This document shows, piece after piece, positions 5,330 through 13,110 of a DNA stretch of 16,443 bases; positions within the stretch are counted from its first letter, which is position 1; each line of letters opens with the position of its first letter. Under the pieces are notes generated by a model. That model made no database searches, had not been told where the DNA came from, and worked only from the letters and a program-made list of their open reading frames with translations. Where the stretch lies: assembly GCA_910583775.1 (NCBI GenBank), contig CAJTYD010000071.1:1-16443 (forward strand), read 5' to 3'. The stretch is from an uncultured Muribaculaceae bacterium. Lineage in GTDB: Bacteria > Bacteroidota > Bacteroidia > Bacteroidales > Muribaculaceae. The position numbers and the translations under genes are program-made.

Positions 5330-8300
5330 ATGAAGAACTATTGTTTTCAGCTTAACAAGAAGTTTTGGGTGACAATGGCAATGCTTTTGACACTCGCGCT
5401 TCCCTCTCTGGCTCAGAACATCACGGTCACCGGACACGTGGCGGACGAGCATGGAGAGGATCTCATCGGTGCAACCATTATCCAAAAGGGCACCACGAAT
5501 GGAACAGCCGCCGACATCGACGGTAACTTCAGCATCAGCGTACCGGCCAACGCCACGCTGGTCGTAAGCTACGTAGGCTACGACCCGATGGAAGTTCCGG
5601 TAAACGGCCAGACCCACCTCAACATCGTTATGAAAGCCAACTCCACGATGCTTCAGGAAACGGTCGTTATCGGTTACGGCTCAGTTAAGAAACAGGATGC
5701 AACCGGTTCGGTAGCGATCGTAAAGCCCGACGAAGTTGAGGCAGGACTTGCAACATCAGTTCAGGATATGCTTGTCGGCCAGACTCCGGGTGTGGTTGTA
5801 ACGACAGCCGGCGGTCCTCAGGGAGAAGCCAACATCCGTATTCGTGGCGGCGCCTCTCTGTCGGCATCCAACGACCCTCTGATCGTGCTCGACGGCGTGC
5901 CCTTGAGCAACGACACTCCTCTTGGCATGGGTTCGCCTCTCGCCATGATCAACCCCGAGTCGATCGAATCAATGACTATCCTTAAGGATGCTTCCGCAAC
6001 CGCCATCTACGGTTCGCGTGCATCTAACGGTGTGATCATCATCACTACCAAGAAAGGCCGTGCAGGTCGTCCGCAGGTAACGTTCACAGCCAACTTCTAT
6101 GTTGACTATGCCCGCAAGCTCAACAATCTTCTAGATGCAAATCAGTTCTCAGAACTTATTACCAACAAATTCGGTTCAGGTTCGGCAGCCACGGGATATC
6201 TCGGCAATACAAGCACAGACTGGCAGAATGAGATTTTCCGCACCTCCTTCAGTTCTGACTACAGTCTGTCGGTAGCCGGATCTCTGGGAATTCTGCCCTA
6301 TCGTGTTTCAGCATCATATACCAACAACAACGGTATCCTTCGCCGCTCGAACATGGATCGCGCCACCGTAGGCATCACCCTTACTCCTAAGTTCTTTGAC
6401 AACCATCTCTCGATCACAGCCAACGTAAAAGGATATTACGTTCACAACAACTGGGGTCAGACAGGAGCCATCGGGCAGGCCGTTGCCTACAACCCGACAA
6501 TCCCGGTAAACGCATACGCACCCATAACCGGAGGAACCGCAGGAGAGGCCTTCAAATGGCTGTTCAACGGCTATAACGAACCCTATACCGTAACCGGAGG
6601 TTCCGCCAATCTTGAAAACAACGCTACCTATAACCCGGTGGCCACAATCGAGCAGTCTCACTCCAACTCCAAGGTATGGCGTTCGAACGGCAACATTCAG
6701 TTTGATTACTCTTTCCATTTCCTTCCCGAACTTCACGCCAACCTTAACTTAGGTTATGACGTATCCAAGTCAAACGACTATTATTCGGTCGATGCCAACT
6801 CTCACATGGCATGGAAAGATCATAACAACTATGGCGGCGGCTACATGAACCATCAGTATCAGTTCCGCAGCAACACCCTTCTCGAGTTCTTCCTTAACTA
6901 TAAGAAGGAATTCGAAGAGACAAACTCGCTTCTTGACCTTACAGCAGGTTATACCTGGAGCCGCGACTACGCGCGCGGATGGAACCTCGGTTCTTCTTCA
7001 GAGGCAGGTATCGCCACTACCCCGGGTCTTCTTCCCGCAATTCCTGACGGCAACGGAGGTTATATCCTCAATTACAACCCCGACACAATGGATCAGGTCG
7101 GACAGCCCTTCAAGAAAGACGATAAGGATGCCGCAGGCAACTATCACTGGAAGAACCACCTCCAGCTTCTCTCATTCTTCGGCCGTATGAACCTCAACTG
7201 GCTCGACAAATACCTCTTCACTCTTACAGTCCGCGGCGATGCTACATCACGCTTCTCCAAAGATCACCGCTGGGGTATCTTCCCTGCTGTCGCTCTCGGC
7301 TGGAGAATCAATCAGGAGGAATTCATGGAAAGCACTCAGGGCTGGCTCACAGACCTTAAGCTCCGTCTCGGATGGGGTGAGACCGGTCAGCAGGCCGTAG
7401 GTTCATATTACAACTACCTGCCTCTCTACACACCCTCCCAGCCGGGTTCTTATTATCCCAACGGACAGGGAGGCTGGCTGATACCCTTCTTCCCCGAAGG
7501 CTACAACCCCGATCTGAAATGGGAGACGACAGCCACCTGGAACGTCGGTCTTGACTTCGGTTTCATCAACAACCGCATTACCGGTAGCCTCGAATGGTAT
7601 CTGCGCAACACCCGCGACCTTCTCTCAGTCGTTCCGGTTCCGGCCGGCTCTTCAACAGTAAGCGCCCTCCCCCAGAACATCGGCGACATGAGAAACTATG
7701 GTATCGAGTTCAACATTGCCGCCAAACCAATCGTTACCGACGATTTCACATGGACACTTTCATATAATGTGGGCTGGAACCGTAATGAAATCACCAACCT
7801 CGACGGCAATGAGTTCCTTGTTGGCGGTGGCGGCGGTGTCACCGGCTCCAATGTCCAGATTCAGCGCGAAGGCTATCCGATGTATTCATTCAACCTCTAT
7901 CAGCAGGTTTACGACCAGAACGGCAAGCCGGTTGAAGGCGCATACGTAGATCAGAACGGCGACGGAGTAATCGATACCCATGATCTTGTAGTCCGCCATT
8001 CAAAAGATCCGAAAGTGACAATGACATTCGGCTCCAACTTCCGCTGGAAGAAATGGGATCTCGGATTCTCACTCCGTGCCTCAATCGGCAACTATGTATA
8101 TGCAGACGCACTCCGTGGCGGATCATTACTTGACGGCCTCTACCGTAACAACCAGCTGTCGAACGTCTATGACACTGACACTTATTTCAATGTCAACGCA
8201 CCTTACTCAGACTATTGGCTGCGTAACGCCTCTTTCCTCCGCTGCGACAACATCACGCTCGGATATACATTCGACAACCTCTGGAAAGAGCGTCTGCGCC

Positions 8301-8440
8301 TGCGTCTCTTCGCAGCCGTTCAGAATCCTTTCGTCATCACACAGTATGACGGCCTTGATCCCGAGGTATTCTCAGGTGTTGACGGAAACATTTATCCCCG
8401 CGCCACCACTTGGTCGCTCGGACTTGTTGCTACCTTCTAA
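5330..8440 (+). CDS. SusC/RagA-family TonB-dependent outer-membrane transporter
   Basis: A 1036-residue protein, of normal SusC length. Order of parts: signal peptide (1-28, cut at SLA before Gln29), a carboxypeptidase-D-like regulatory domain (about 30-105, with VTGHVADEHGEDLIGATI), a TonB-box region ETVVIGYG (110-117), plug domain (about 120-243, with the family hallmarks IRIRGGAS, DPLIVLDGVPLS and ILKDASATAIYGSRASNGVI), then a 22-strand-type beta-barrel ending in the C-terminal Phe of an outer-membrane protein. It would import oligosaccharides, or sometimes peptides, across the outer membrane using TonB-ExbBD energy, with the SusD-like protein 31 nt downstream as its lid. Start: ATG 5330 opens the signal peptide directly. 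Compared with the ABC and peptidase genes it uses more T-ending codons (CGT, CTT, GGT), in line with high expression. The substrate is not readable from sequence. Confidence 0.97.
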   Translation: MKNYCFQLNKKFWVTMAMLLTLALPSLAQNITVTGHVADEHGEDLIGATIIQKGTTNGTAADIDGNFSISVPANATLVVSYVGYDPMEVPVNGQTHLNIVMKANSTMLQETVVIGYGSVKKQDATGSVAIVKPDEVEAGLATSVQDMLVGQTPGVVVTTAGGPQGEANIRIRGGASLSASNDPLIVLDGVPLSNDTPLGMGSPLAMINPESIESMTILKDASATAIYGSRASNGVIIITTKKGRAGRPQVTFTANFYVDYARKLNNLLDANQFSELITNKFGSGSAATGYLGNTSTDWQNEIFRTSFSSDYSLSVAGSLGILPYRVSASYTNNNGILRRSNMDRATVGITLTPKFFDNHLSITANVKGYYVHNNWGQTGAIGQAVAYNPTIPVNAYAPITGGTAGEAFKWLFNGYNEPYTVTGGSANLENNATYNPVATIEQSHSNSKVWRSNGNIQFDYSFHFLPELHANLNLGYDVSKSNDYYSVDANSHMAWKDHNNYGGGYMNHQYQFRSNTLLEFFLNYKKEFEETNSLLDLTAGYTWSRDYARGWNLGSSSEAGIATTPGLLPAIPDGNGGYILNYNPDTMDQVGQPFKKDDKDAAGNYHWKNHLQLLSFFGRMNLNWLDKYLFTLTVRGDATSRFSKDHRWGIFPAVALGWRINQEEFMESTQGWLTDLKLRLGWGETGQQAVGSYYNYLPLYTPSQPGSYYPNGQGGWLIPFFPEGYNPDLKWETTATWNVGLDFGFINNRITGSLEWYLRNTRDLLSVVPVPAGSSTVSALPQNIGDMRNYGIEFNIAAKPIVTDDFTWTLSYNVGWNRNEITNLDGNEFLVGGGGGVTGSNVQIQREGYPMYSFNLYQQVYDQNGKPVEGAYVDQNGDGVIDTHDLVVRHSKDPKVTMTFGSNFRWKKWDLGFSLRASIGNYVYADALRGGSLLDGLYRNNQLSNVYDTDTYFNVNAPYSDYWLRNASFLRCDNITLGYTFDNLWKERLRLRLFAAVQNPFVITQYDGLDPEVFSGVDGNIYPRATTWSLGLVATF

Positions 8441-8471
8441 ATTCAGGTATGGTTGAACTTTAAATTGAAAA

Positions 8472-10169
8472 ATGATGAATCTTAAAAAATATTTGATGTT
8501 TGGAGGCCTTGCACTGAGCCTCGGGCTGTCATCCTGCGTGAATGACCTCGACCTCAAGCCAAACGATCCGAACCTGGTCGACACCTCCGACCCAGATTTC
8601 AAGGCAAACTCTCTTGCTATATGCTATTCCGGCATAGCCGTTTCGGGAATTTCCGGTCCGGGAAGCTCATACGTCAGTGATCTTGACCCCGGAACATCCG
8701 CTTATCTCCGTCTGATCTTTACGCTGAATGAATTCTGCACCGACGAGATGATCTGGATATGGCCCGATGCCGGTGTGACCGACATCACAGCCTGCACATG
8801 GGGATCCAACAATACACTTCTCCAGGGCGCATATTACCGTCTGCTTGGTCATATCGCCATCTGCAACCAGTTCCTTGCCAACACCAAGGACGAGCATGAC
8901 GCAGAGACAATCGAGATGCGCGCAGAGGCACGTGTGCTGAGAGCTTACTCATATTACAATATGCTCGACCTCTTCGGCCAGTCTTCATTCATCACCGAAG
9001 AAGCTGCCACCGGTGAGAAGCCGGTCCAGATATCCCGCGCAGAGCTTTTCAACTGGGTTGAGAACGAACTCAAGGACGTTGTCGACAACAAGCTCATCAG
9101 CGAAAATCCGCTTTACGGCCGGGTAGGTCTTGACGGCGCAGAGGCTCTTCTCGCCCGTCTGTATCTTAACGGCGAGGTGTTCTCAGGCACTCCGCGCTGG
9201 GCTGACTGTCAGGCTCGTTGCGAGAACATCATCAACCGTCATAAAGGCGGTGGTTTCGAAGGCTCGGGTCTTGCAAACGACTACCTCTATCTCTTCGCCC
9301 GCGACAACGACGCCTATATGCCGGGCGGATCCAACAAAGCAGAAAACGAGATCCTTTTCGGTATCGCGTTTGACGCCGACATGACTCAGAGCTACGGAGG
9401 TCCGACATTCATCATCTCCGGAACCGTTTCCAATACCCACTATATTCCACGTCAGAATTACGGAACCACAGCCGAATGGTCATGTATCCGCGGACGTCTC
9501 CAGCTTGCTGAGAAATTCTATGGTCTTTCAAGCGACACACGCGATGATCTCTGGGTCAAGGGAACACTTCCGGCAGGAACAAACCCCGATGGCACAACAT
9601 ATAATGCAGAGGACTATCAGGATAGATTCCAGGGATTCACCGGAGACTGGGCAACCGTCGGAGGTAACGCCATCATCAAGTTCACAGGACGCACCCGCGG
9701 CAATGGCCCCGGCGGATGGGACTGGACTCAGAATGCAGACGGAACCTATAACTGCAACTTCCCTGCCACGTCATTCGCCACCACCGACCAGCCGATCATC
9801 CGTCTTGCCGACGTTTACCTGATGTATGCCGAAAGCTACATAAACGGAAATGTAGGAAACCGTCAGAAGGCACTTGACTACATGAACCTCGTTCGTCGCC
9901 GTGCCGGCGCTCCCAACCTCGGATACGCCGACCTGAACCGTCAGGGAATCATGGATGAGCGCGCTCGTGAGCTCTATCTCGAAAGCACTCGCCGCAGCGA
10001 CCTTATCCGTAACAAAATGTTCTCGGGACCCACACAGATCATCTGGCAATACAAGGGAAACATAGACAATAACGAAGGTACGCGCATCAGCGAGCATCTG
10101 AATCTTTATCCTATCCCTTACGCCGTGATAGCAGCACAGCCTGATTTCAAACAGAATCCCGGCTATTAA
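8472..10169 (+). CDS. SusD/RagB-family glycan-binding surface lipoprotein
   Basis: The protein has 565 residues. The signal peptide ends in the lipobox GLSSC with lipidated Cys22, followed by VNDLDLKPNDP. Family features: a helical TPR-type N-terminal region with RAEARVLRAYSYYNMLDLFG (about 153-172), the mid-region AENEILFGIAFD, and the conserved C-terminal run of RLADVYLMYAESYIN, ALDYMNLVRRRAGAP and GIMDERARELYLEST followed by RRSDLIR. It sits on the cell surface as the hinged lid of the SusC-like barrel and captures the ligand. Two adjacent ATG codons (8472, 8475) are possible starts; the choice changes one residue only. It is 31 nt after the susC-like gene with no hairpin in that gap, so the two are tightly coupled, while the next gap carries a stable hairpin. 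Confidence 0.96.
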   Translation: MMNLKKYLMFGGLALSLGLSSCVNDLDLKPNDPNLVDTSDPDFKANSLAICYSGIAVSGISGPGSSYVSDLDPGTSAYLRLIFTLNEFCTDEMIWIWPDAGVTDITACTWGSNNTLLQGAYYRLLGHIAICNQFLANTKDEHDAETIEMRAEARVLRAYSYYNMLDLFGQSSFITEEAATGEKPVQISRAELFNWVENELKDVVDNKLISENPLYGRVGLDGAEALLARLYLNGEVFSGTPRWADCQARCENIINRHKGGGFEGSGLANDYLYLFARDNDAYMPGGSNKAENEILFGIAFDADMTQSYGGPTFIISGTVSNTHYIPRQNYGTTAEWSCIRGRLQLAEKFYGLSSDTRDDLWVKGTLPAGTNPDGTTYNAEDYQDRFQGFTGDWATVGGNAIIKFTGRTRGNGPGGWDWTQNADGTYNCNFPATSFATTDQPIIRLADVYLMYAESYINGNVGNRQKALDYMNLVRRRAGAPNLGYADLNRQGIMDERARELYLESTRRSDLIRNKMFSGPTQIIWQYKGNIDNNEGTRISEHLNLYPIPYAVIAAQPDFKQNPGY

Positions 10170-10176
10170 ACAAATT

Positions 10177-10204
10177 CGGAACAGTCTCGTTCCGGGACTG
10201 TTCC
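10177..10204 (+). promoter_or_regulatory. Hairpin in the susD-susE gap (RNA processing or stability element)
   Basis: GGAACAGTC (10178-10186) pairs perfectly with GACTGTTCC (10196-10204) around a 9-nt loop, beginning 8 nt after the susD-like stop. A second, mutually exclusive hairpin is possible: CGGAAC (10177-10182) with GTTCCG (10189-10194). No T-run follows, so it is not a standard terminator. It may lower expression of the downstream genes or protect the susC-susD message from 3' decay (inference). Confidence 0.6.
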
Positions 10205-10237
10205 AGTTCAATTCATTATAACTTGAATATAAGAAAA

Positions 10238-11125
10238 ATGAAAAATATATTACTATCGATGGCCGTAATCGGAGTTGCGCTCGGTTTCTCAAGCTGTAAC
10301 GAGACCTGGGATGACAACCCTGTGATAAAGATCCATGACGGCGTTCTTACCGCAGATTTCCTGAATAATCCTGTGATGCAGAATCAGACGATCATGATCA
10401 CAAACGACAATAAAGACGGTCATTTTCATCTGACATGTTCTCAGCCTGATTTCGGCTACGCCGCAATCGCGACATACAAAGTGCAGTGTTCCCTTACAGA
10501 GGATTTCGCAAATTATGAGGAGATCTCGCAGAACTTCTACGATTGTTCTGAAGTCAATCCTGTAAACGGAGACGTTGCGGCTGCCATTGAGAAACTATCC
10601 GGAGTACAGACAGAGAACGATCTGCCGCTCCCTTATCAGAAGCTTTATGTACGGCTTCGTGCCTTTATCGCTCAGGACGAGGCCAACACTACTTATCTAT
10701 CGAATGTAGTTAGCTTCAATGCAGTTTCAGCCAACTACCTCGCAATCTGGGTTGCAAATGTGCCTGTCAATCTCTTTATGCGCGGCGGCATGAACGACTG
10801 GGGCGCTCAGTGGGGCGAAGACGGTCAGCCGGGACCTTGGCAGTTCATCACAGGAACAGCCGAGAACACATGGGTACTCAACAACGTCACAATTCAGCCG
10901 GATCAGTCGATAAAGATTGCTACCGACAACTGGGAGGGCATCAACCTCGGCGGTCCTGACGGAGAAGAGAATGAAAATGCCCAGAAGATTAAAGCCGGTG
11001 AAGAATACGCCATGAACCAGGGTGGAGGCTCAGGCCACATGCGTCTGACCGCACCTTTCACCGGAAGCGTTCACCTTCGTCTTGAAGCAGGAACATATTA
11101 CGTAATCTTTGATCCTGCAAAATAA
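10238..11125 (+). CDS. SusE-like surface lipoprotein with one C-terminal carbohydrate-binding-type module
   Basis: 295 residues from ATG 10238. A longer frame starting at TTG 10223 adds five residues before the signal peptide and is less likely. The lipobox is GFSSC with lipidated Cys20; mature protein begins CNETWDD, with acidic residues near the Cys as in surface-exported lipoproteins of this phylum. Residues about 30-165 look like the SusE N-terminal Ig-like domain (KVQCSLTEDFANYEEI, LPYQKLYVRLRAF, TTYLSNVVSFN). Residues about 172-293 form one beta-sandwich module with VNLFMRGGMNDWGAQWGED, a Trp pair (Trp201, Trp212) and GTYYVIFDPA. Known SusE/SusF proteins hold starch at the cell surface without catalysis; SusE of B. 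thetaiotaomicron has two binding modules, here I see one. It lies third in the Sus-type operon. Confidence 0.85.
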   Translation: MKNILLSMAVIGVALGFSSCNETWDDNPVIKIHDGVLTADFLNNPVMQNQTIMITNDNKDGHFHLTCSQPDFGYAAIATYKVQCSLTEDFANYEEISQNFYDCSEVNPVNGDVAAAIEKLSGVQTENDLPLPYQKLYVRLRAFIAQDEANTTYLSNVVSFNAVSANYLAIWVANVPVNLFMRGGMNDWGAQWGEDGQPGPWQFITGTAENTWVLNNVTIQPDQSIKIATDNWEGINLGGPDGEENENAQKIKAGEEYAMNQGGGSGHMRLTAPFTGSVHLRLEAGTYYVIFDPAK

Positions 11126-11139
11126 ACCCGAGTCTATAA

Positions 11140-11174
11140 ATTCCTGTCAGCCTTGAACGGGGCTGACAGGGAAT
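11140..11174 (+). promoter_or_regulatory. Hairpin in the susE-susF gap
   Basis: CCTGTCAGCC (11143-11152) pairs perfectly over 10 bp with GGCTGACAGG (11161-11170) around an 8-nt loop; past a single bulged G (11171) the stem continues for three more pairs (ATT with AAT). It begins 14 nt after the susE-like stop. No T-run follows directly, so termination is unlikely. With the hairpin in the preceding gap it makes a pattern of structured junctions inside the operon. Confidence 0.65.
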
Positions 11175-11199
11175 CCTAAACAAACTATTTTTTGAGAAA

Positions 11200-12717
11200 A
11201 TGAAAAAATACAGTATATTTTTGTTAGGCATGCTCGGGATGTTCGCTACCTCCTGCGTAGATGATATCGAGCCTGCAAAACCTCAGGAGAATCCTCAGGA
11301 GCCGATTCTGGAGACCGGTAACATCGTGTCTTCAACCGCCGGAGCCCTCGCTTCCCAGTCTGTGCTTACTCTTGAGAATTACAGCGGCGATGACGCCACA
11401 ATTGAAATCATGCACCTCGGCGAGGCGAAAGATCTTCCTGCCGGAGCAACGGTCAGCTATAAACTTCAGCTCTCCAATACCGATGATTTCGAGCGTTCGG
11501 TTACTCTCGACGCAACAGCCGGCGCCGACAACAACTATTACGTAAACGCCAAGGAATGGAACGACGCGCATCTTACTCTTTTCGGCAAAAGTCCGAAAGA
11601 AAAAACCGTCTATTACCGTGTTCCTGTCTATGTAAATTTCAACGGAAGCAATTACCGTTATTCCGGTGTTGACTACTATGCGGCTTCAGGAACCCTCACA
11701 GAGACCTGCATGGATTCCGGCTTCGTTATCGAGGACAGCTACTATCTGCTTGGCAACGCCACCACGTGGACCCTATCGGAAGCAGCAACTCTCGCTACAG
11801 CCAAATTCGAGCACGATCCCGAGGTCAGCCCTTATGACGATCCGGTATTTGTGATCAAATTCGAGGTGACTCAGGCCGTGCTTGATGCAAACGAAGGCGG
11901 ATGCTACTGGAAAATCGCTCCTCAGAGCAGCGTTGAAAACGATACATGGGATGGCGTCCTCGGCACCAAGACAGACGGCGATACCGCTGCCAAAGGCATG
12001 CTTGTATCCACCAACCCTCAGGCAGGTAAAATTGCTGAAGCCGGCAAATACAAGATGACTGTCAACATGGAGACAATGGAATATACCATCGAGAAAGTTC
12101 TCCAGCCTGAATATCTTTATACTCCGGGCGATTCCAATGGATGGAACCAGGAGGCTTCGGCATGGCTGCAGGTATTCAAAGGCAATAAGGATGGGAAAGA
12201 TGTTGAATTCTATTATGGCGTATCTCCTCTAAAGGGCGGGTTCAAGATCTGCGCCGCTCCTAAGTGGGACAACGCTACCGATTACGGTGCCGTGAACACA
12301 GACCCTGCCGACAAGGGAAGTCTTATCCTCGGCCAGTCAGGAGCCAATATCACTCCTCCGGCAGAGGGCGTTTACTGGATCCGCGTCAACTACGAGACAA
12401 AGGGGTATCAGTTGACAGACTATGTCCTTACTCCTATCACAAAAGTCGGTCTTATCGGTTCTTTCGCAGCTTCGGGCTGGAATGACGTAGAGATGACAAC
12501 AGCCGACGGAGGTGCGACCTACACTGCAGACGCCACATTCAACGCCGGCGAAGAGTTCAAGATCCGCTTCAACGGCAGCTGGGATCTCAATCTCGGCGGC
12601 AATCTGAAGACCCCGACTTTCGATGGCGCAAACATCAAGGTAGAGACAGCCGGAACCTATACCGTAACACTGAAGCTTCTCGGTGGCGTTCCGACAATCA
12701 CTATGACTAAAAAATAA
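11200..12717 (+). CDS. SusF-like surface lipoprotein with three tandem C-terminal modules
   Basis: 505 residues. The signal peptide ends at lipobox FATSC, lipidated Cys19; the mature start CVDDIEP has acids at +3/+4, as in Bacteroidota surface lipoproteins. After an N-terminal Ig-like part (about 40-175) come three divergent modules with the same start and end pattern: A about 182-307 (YYLLGNATTWTL to GKYKMTVNMETMEYTIEKV), B about 314-411 (YLYTPGDSNGWNQEAS to GVYWIRVNYETKGYQLTDY), and C about 425-503 (VGLIGSFAASGWNDV to GTYTVTLKLLGGVPTITM). The PGDSNGW and GSFAASGW words resemble SusE/SusF starch-binding modules, suggesting an alpha-glucan ligand (inference; no amylase gene is in view). It is the last gene of the operon, followed by a strong terminator. 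Three modules equal the count in B. thetaiotaomicron SusF. Confidence 0.85.
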   Translation: MKKYSIFLLGMLGMFATSCVDDIEPAKPQENPQEPILETGNIVSSTAGALASQSVLTLENYSGDDATIEIMHLGEAKDLPAGATVSYKLQLSNTDDFERSVTLDATAGADNNYYVNAKEWNDAHLTLFGKSPKEKTVYYRVPVYVNFNGSNYRYSGVDYYAASGTLTETCMDSGFVIEDSYYLLGNATTWTLSEAATLATAKFEHDPEVSPYDDPVFVIKFEVTQAVLDANEGGCYWKIAPQSSVENDTWDGVLGTKTDGDTAAKGMLVSTNPQAGKIAEAGKYKMTVNMETMEYTIEKVLQPEYLYTPGDSNGWNQEASAWLQVFKGNKDGKDVEFYYGVSPLKGGFKICAAPKWDNATDYGAVNTDPADKGSLILGQSGANITPPAEGVYWIRVNYETKGYQLTDYVLTPITKVGLIGSFAASGWNDVEMTTADGGATYTADATFNAGEEFKIRFNGSWDLNLGGNLKTPTFDGANIKVETAGTYTVTLKLLGGVPTITMTKK

Positions 12718-12725
12718 GTTTGTAT

Positions 12726-12784
12726 AGTTTGAATGACAACTATTGATAAAAGCTGAAAATTAAAGTTTGAATCCAAGTTTGAAT
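12726..12784. repeat. AGTTTGAAT triplicate after the susF-like gene
   Basis: AGTTTGAAT occurs at 12726-12734, 12764-12772 and 12776-12784, between the susF-like stop and the terminator stem. Its complement-like words (AATTCAAA, ATTCAAAA) recur at about 12869-12895. The role is unknown; it may be a remnant of the short dispersed repeats found in other spacers here. Confidence 0.5.
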
Positions 12785-12802
12785 TTTAATTCACGTTTGG
12801 GA

Positions 12803-12832
12803 GACCGGCTGTTTGGGCAGCCGGTCTTTTTT
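12803..12832 (+). terminator. Intrinsic terminator of the susC-D-E-F operon
   Basis: GACCGGCTG (12803-12811) and CAGCCGGTC (12818-12826) form a perfect 9-bp GC-rich stem with a TTTGGG loop, followed immediately by six T (12827-12832). This is the only classical Rho-independent terminator in the window. It closes the operon 86 nt after the susF-like stop and separates it from the peptidase gene. From here to 12957 the spacer holds only AATTCA-type short repeats. Confidence 0.93.
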
Positions 12833-12957
12833 ATGTTCATATCATCCCCAGCACCTCAGCCCCAATTCACAATTCAAAAATCGACATTCAAAATTACTCT
12901 TTCTCTTGCACTTTCCGCGGCGAATCGATGAATTTCAACAGTTTTCGCGCTCCTCGC

Positions 12958-12988
12958 TTGGCAATTCCGATTGTTTTGCCTAAATTTG
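12958..12988 (+). promoter_or_regulatory. Bacteroides-type promoter of the Tricorn-type peptidase
   Basis: TTG at 12958-12960 is followed after 20 nt by TAAATTTG (12981-12988), an exact TAnnTTTG -7 box at consensus spacing. The start site would be near 12995, leaving a leader of about 115 nt that contains the long inverted repeat at 13014-13094. Confidence 0.75.
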
Positions 12989-13013
12989 TCCTTATTCAAT
13001 TAGTAAACTTCGA

Positions 13014-13094
13014 CAATTAGTAATGAGGAATTAGTAATGAGGAATTGACACTTGTCGCAGGAATTACTAATTGCTAATTTCTAATTACTAATTG
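13014..13094 (+). repeat. Long imperfect inverted repeat in the peptidase leader
   Basis: The 33-nt arm 13014-13046 (CAATTAGTAATGAGG repeated nearly twice) is matched by the complementary arm 13062-13094: 28 Watson-Crick pairs, 2 G-U wobbles and 3 G-A mismatches. Inside the 15-nt loop GACA/TGTC can pair again. In RNA this forms one long hairpin ending 16 nt before the ATG at 13111. The left arm shares its unit with the repeat at 4771-4805. Confidence 0.85.
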
Positions 13095-13110
13095 ACATAA
13101 AGCCTGACAT

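Noticed and set aside
5285..5617. 110-codon minus-strand frame across the susC start
   Set aside because: It overlaps the signal peptide and regulatory domain of the susC-like gene and has no promoter or recognisable content; treated as a shadow.
10178..10204. Intrinsic terminator between the susD-like and susE-like genes
   Set aside because: The hairpin is not followed by a T-run, and the downstream genes have no promoter of their own in the gap.
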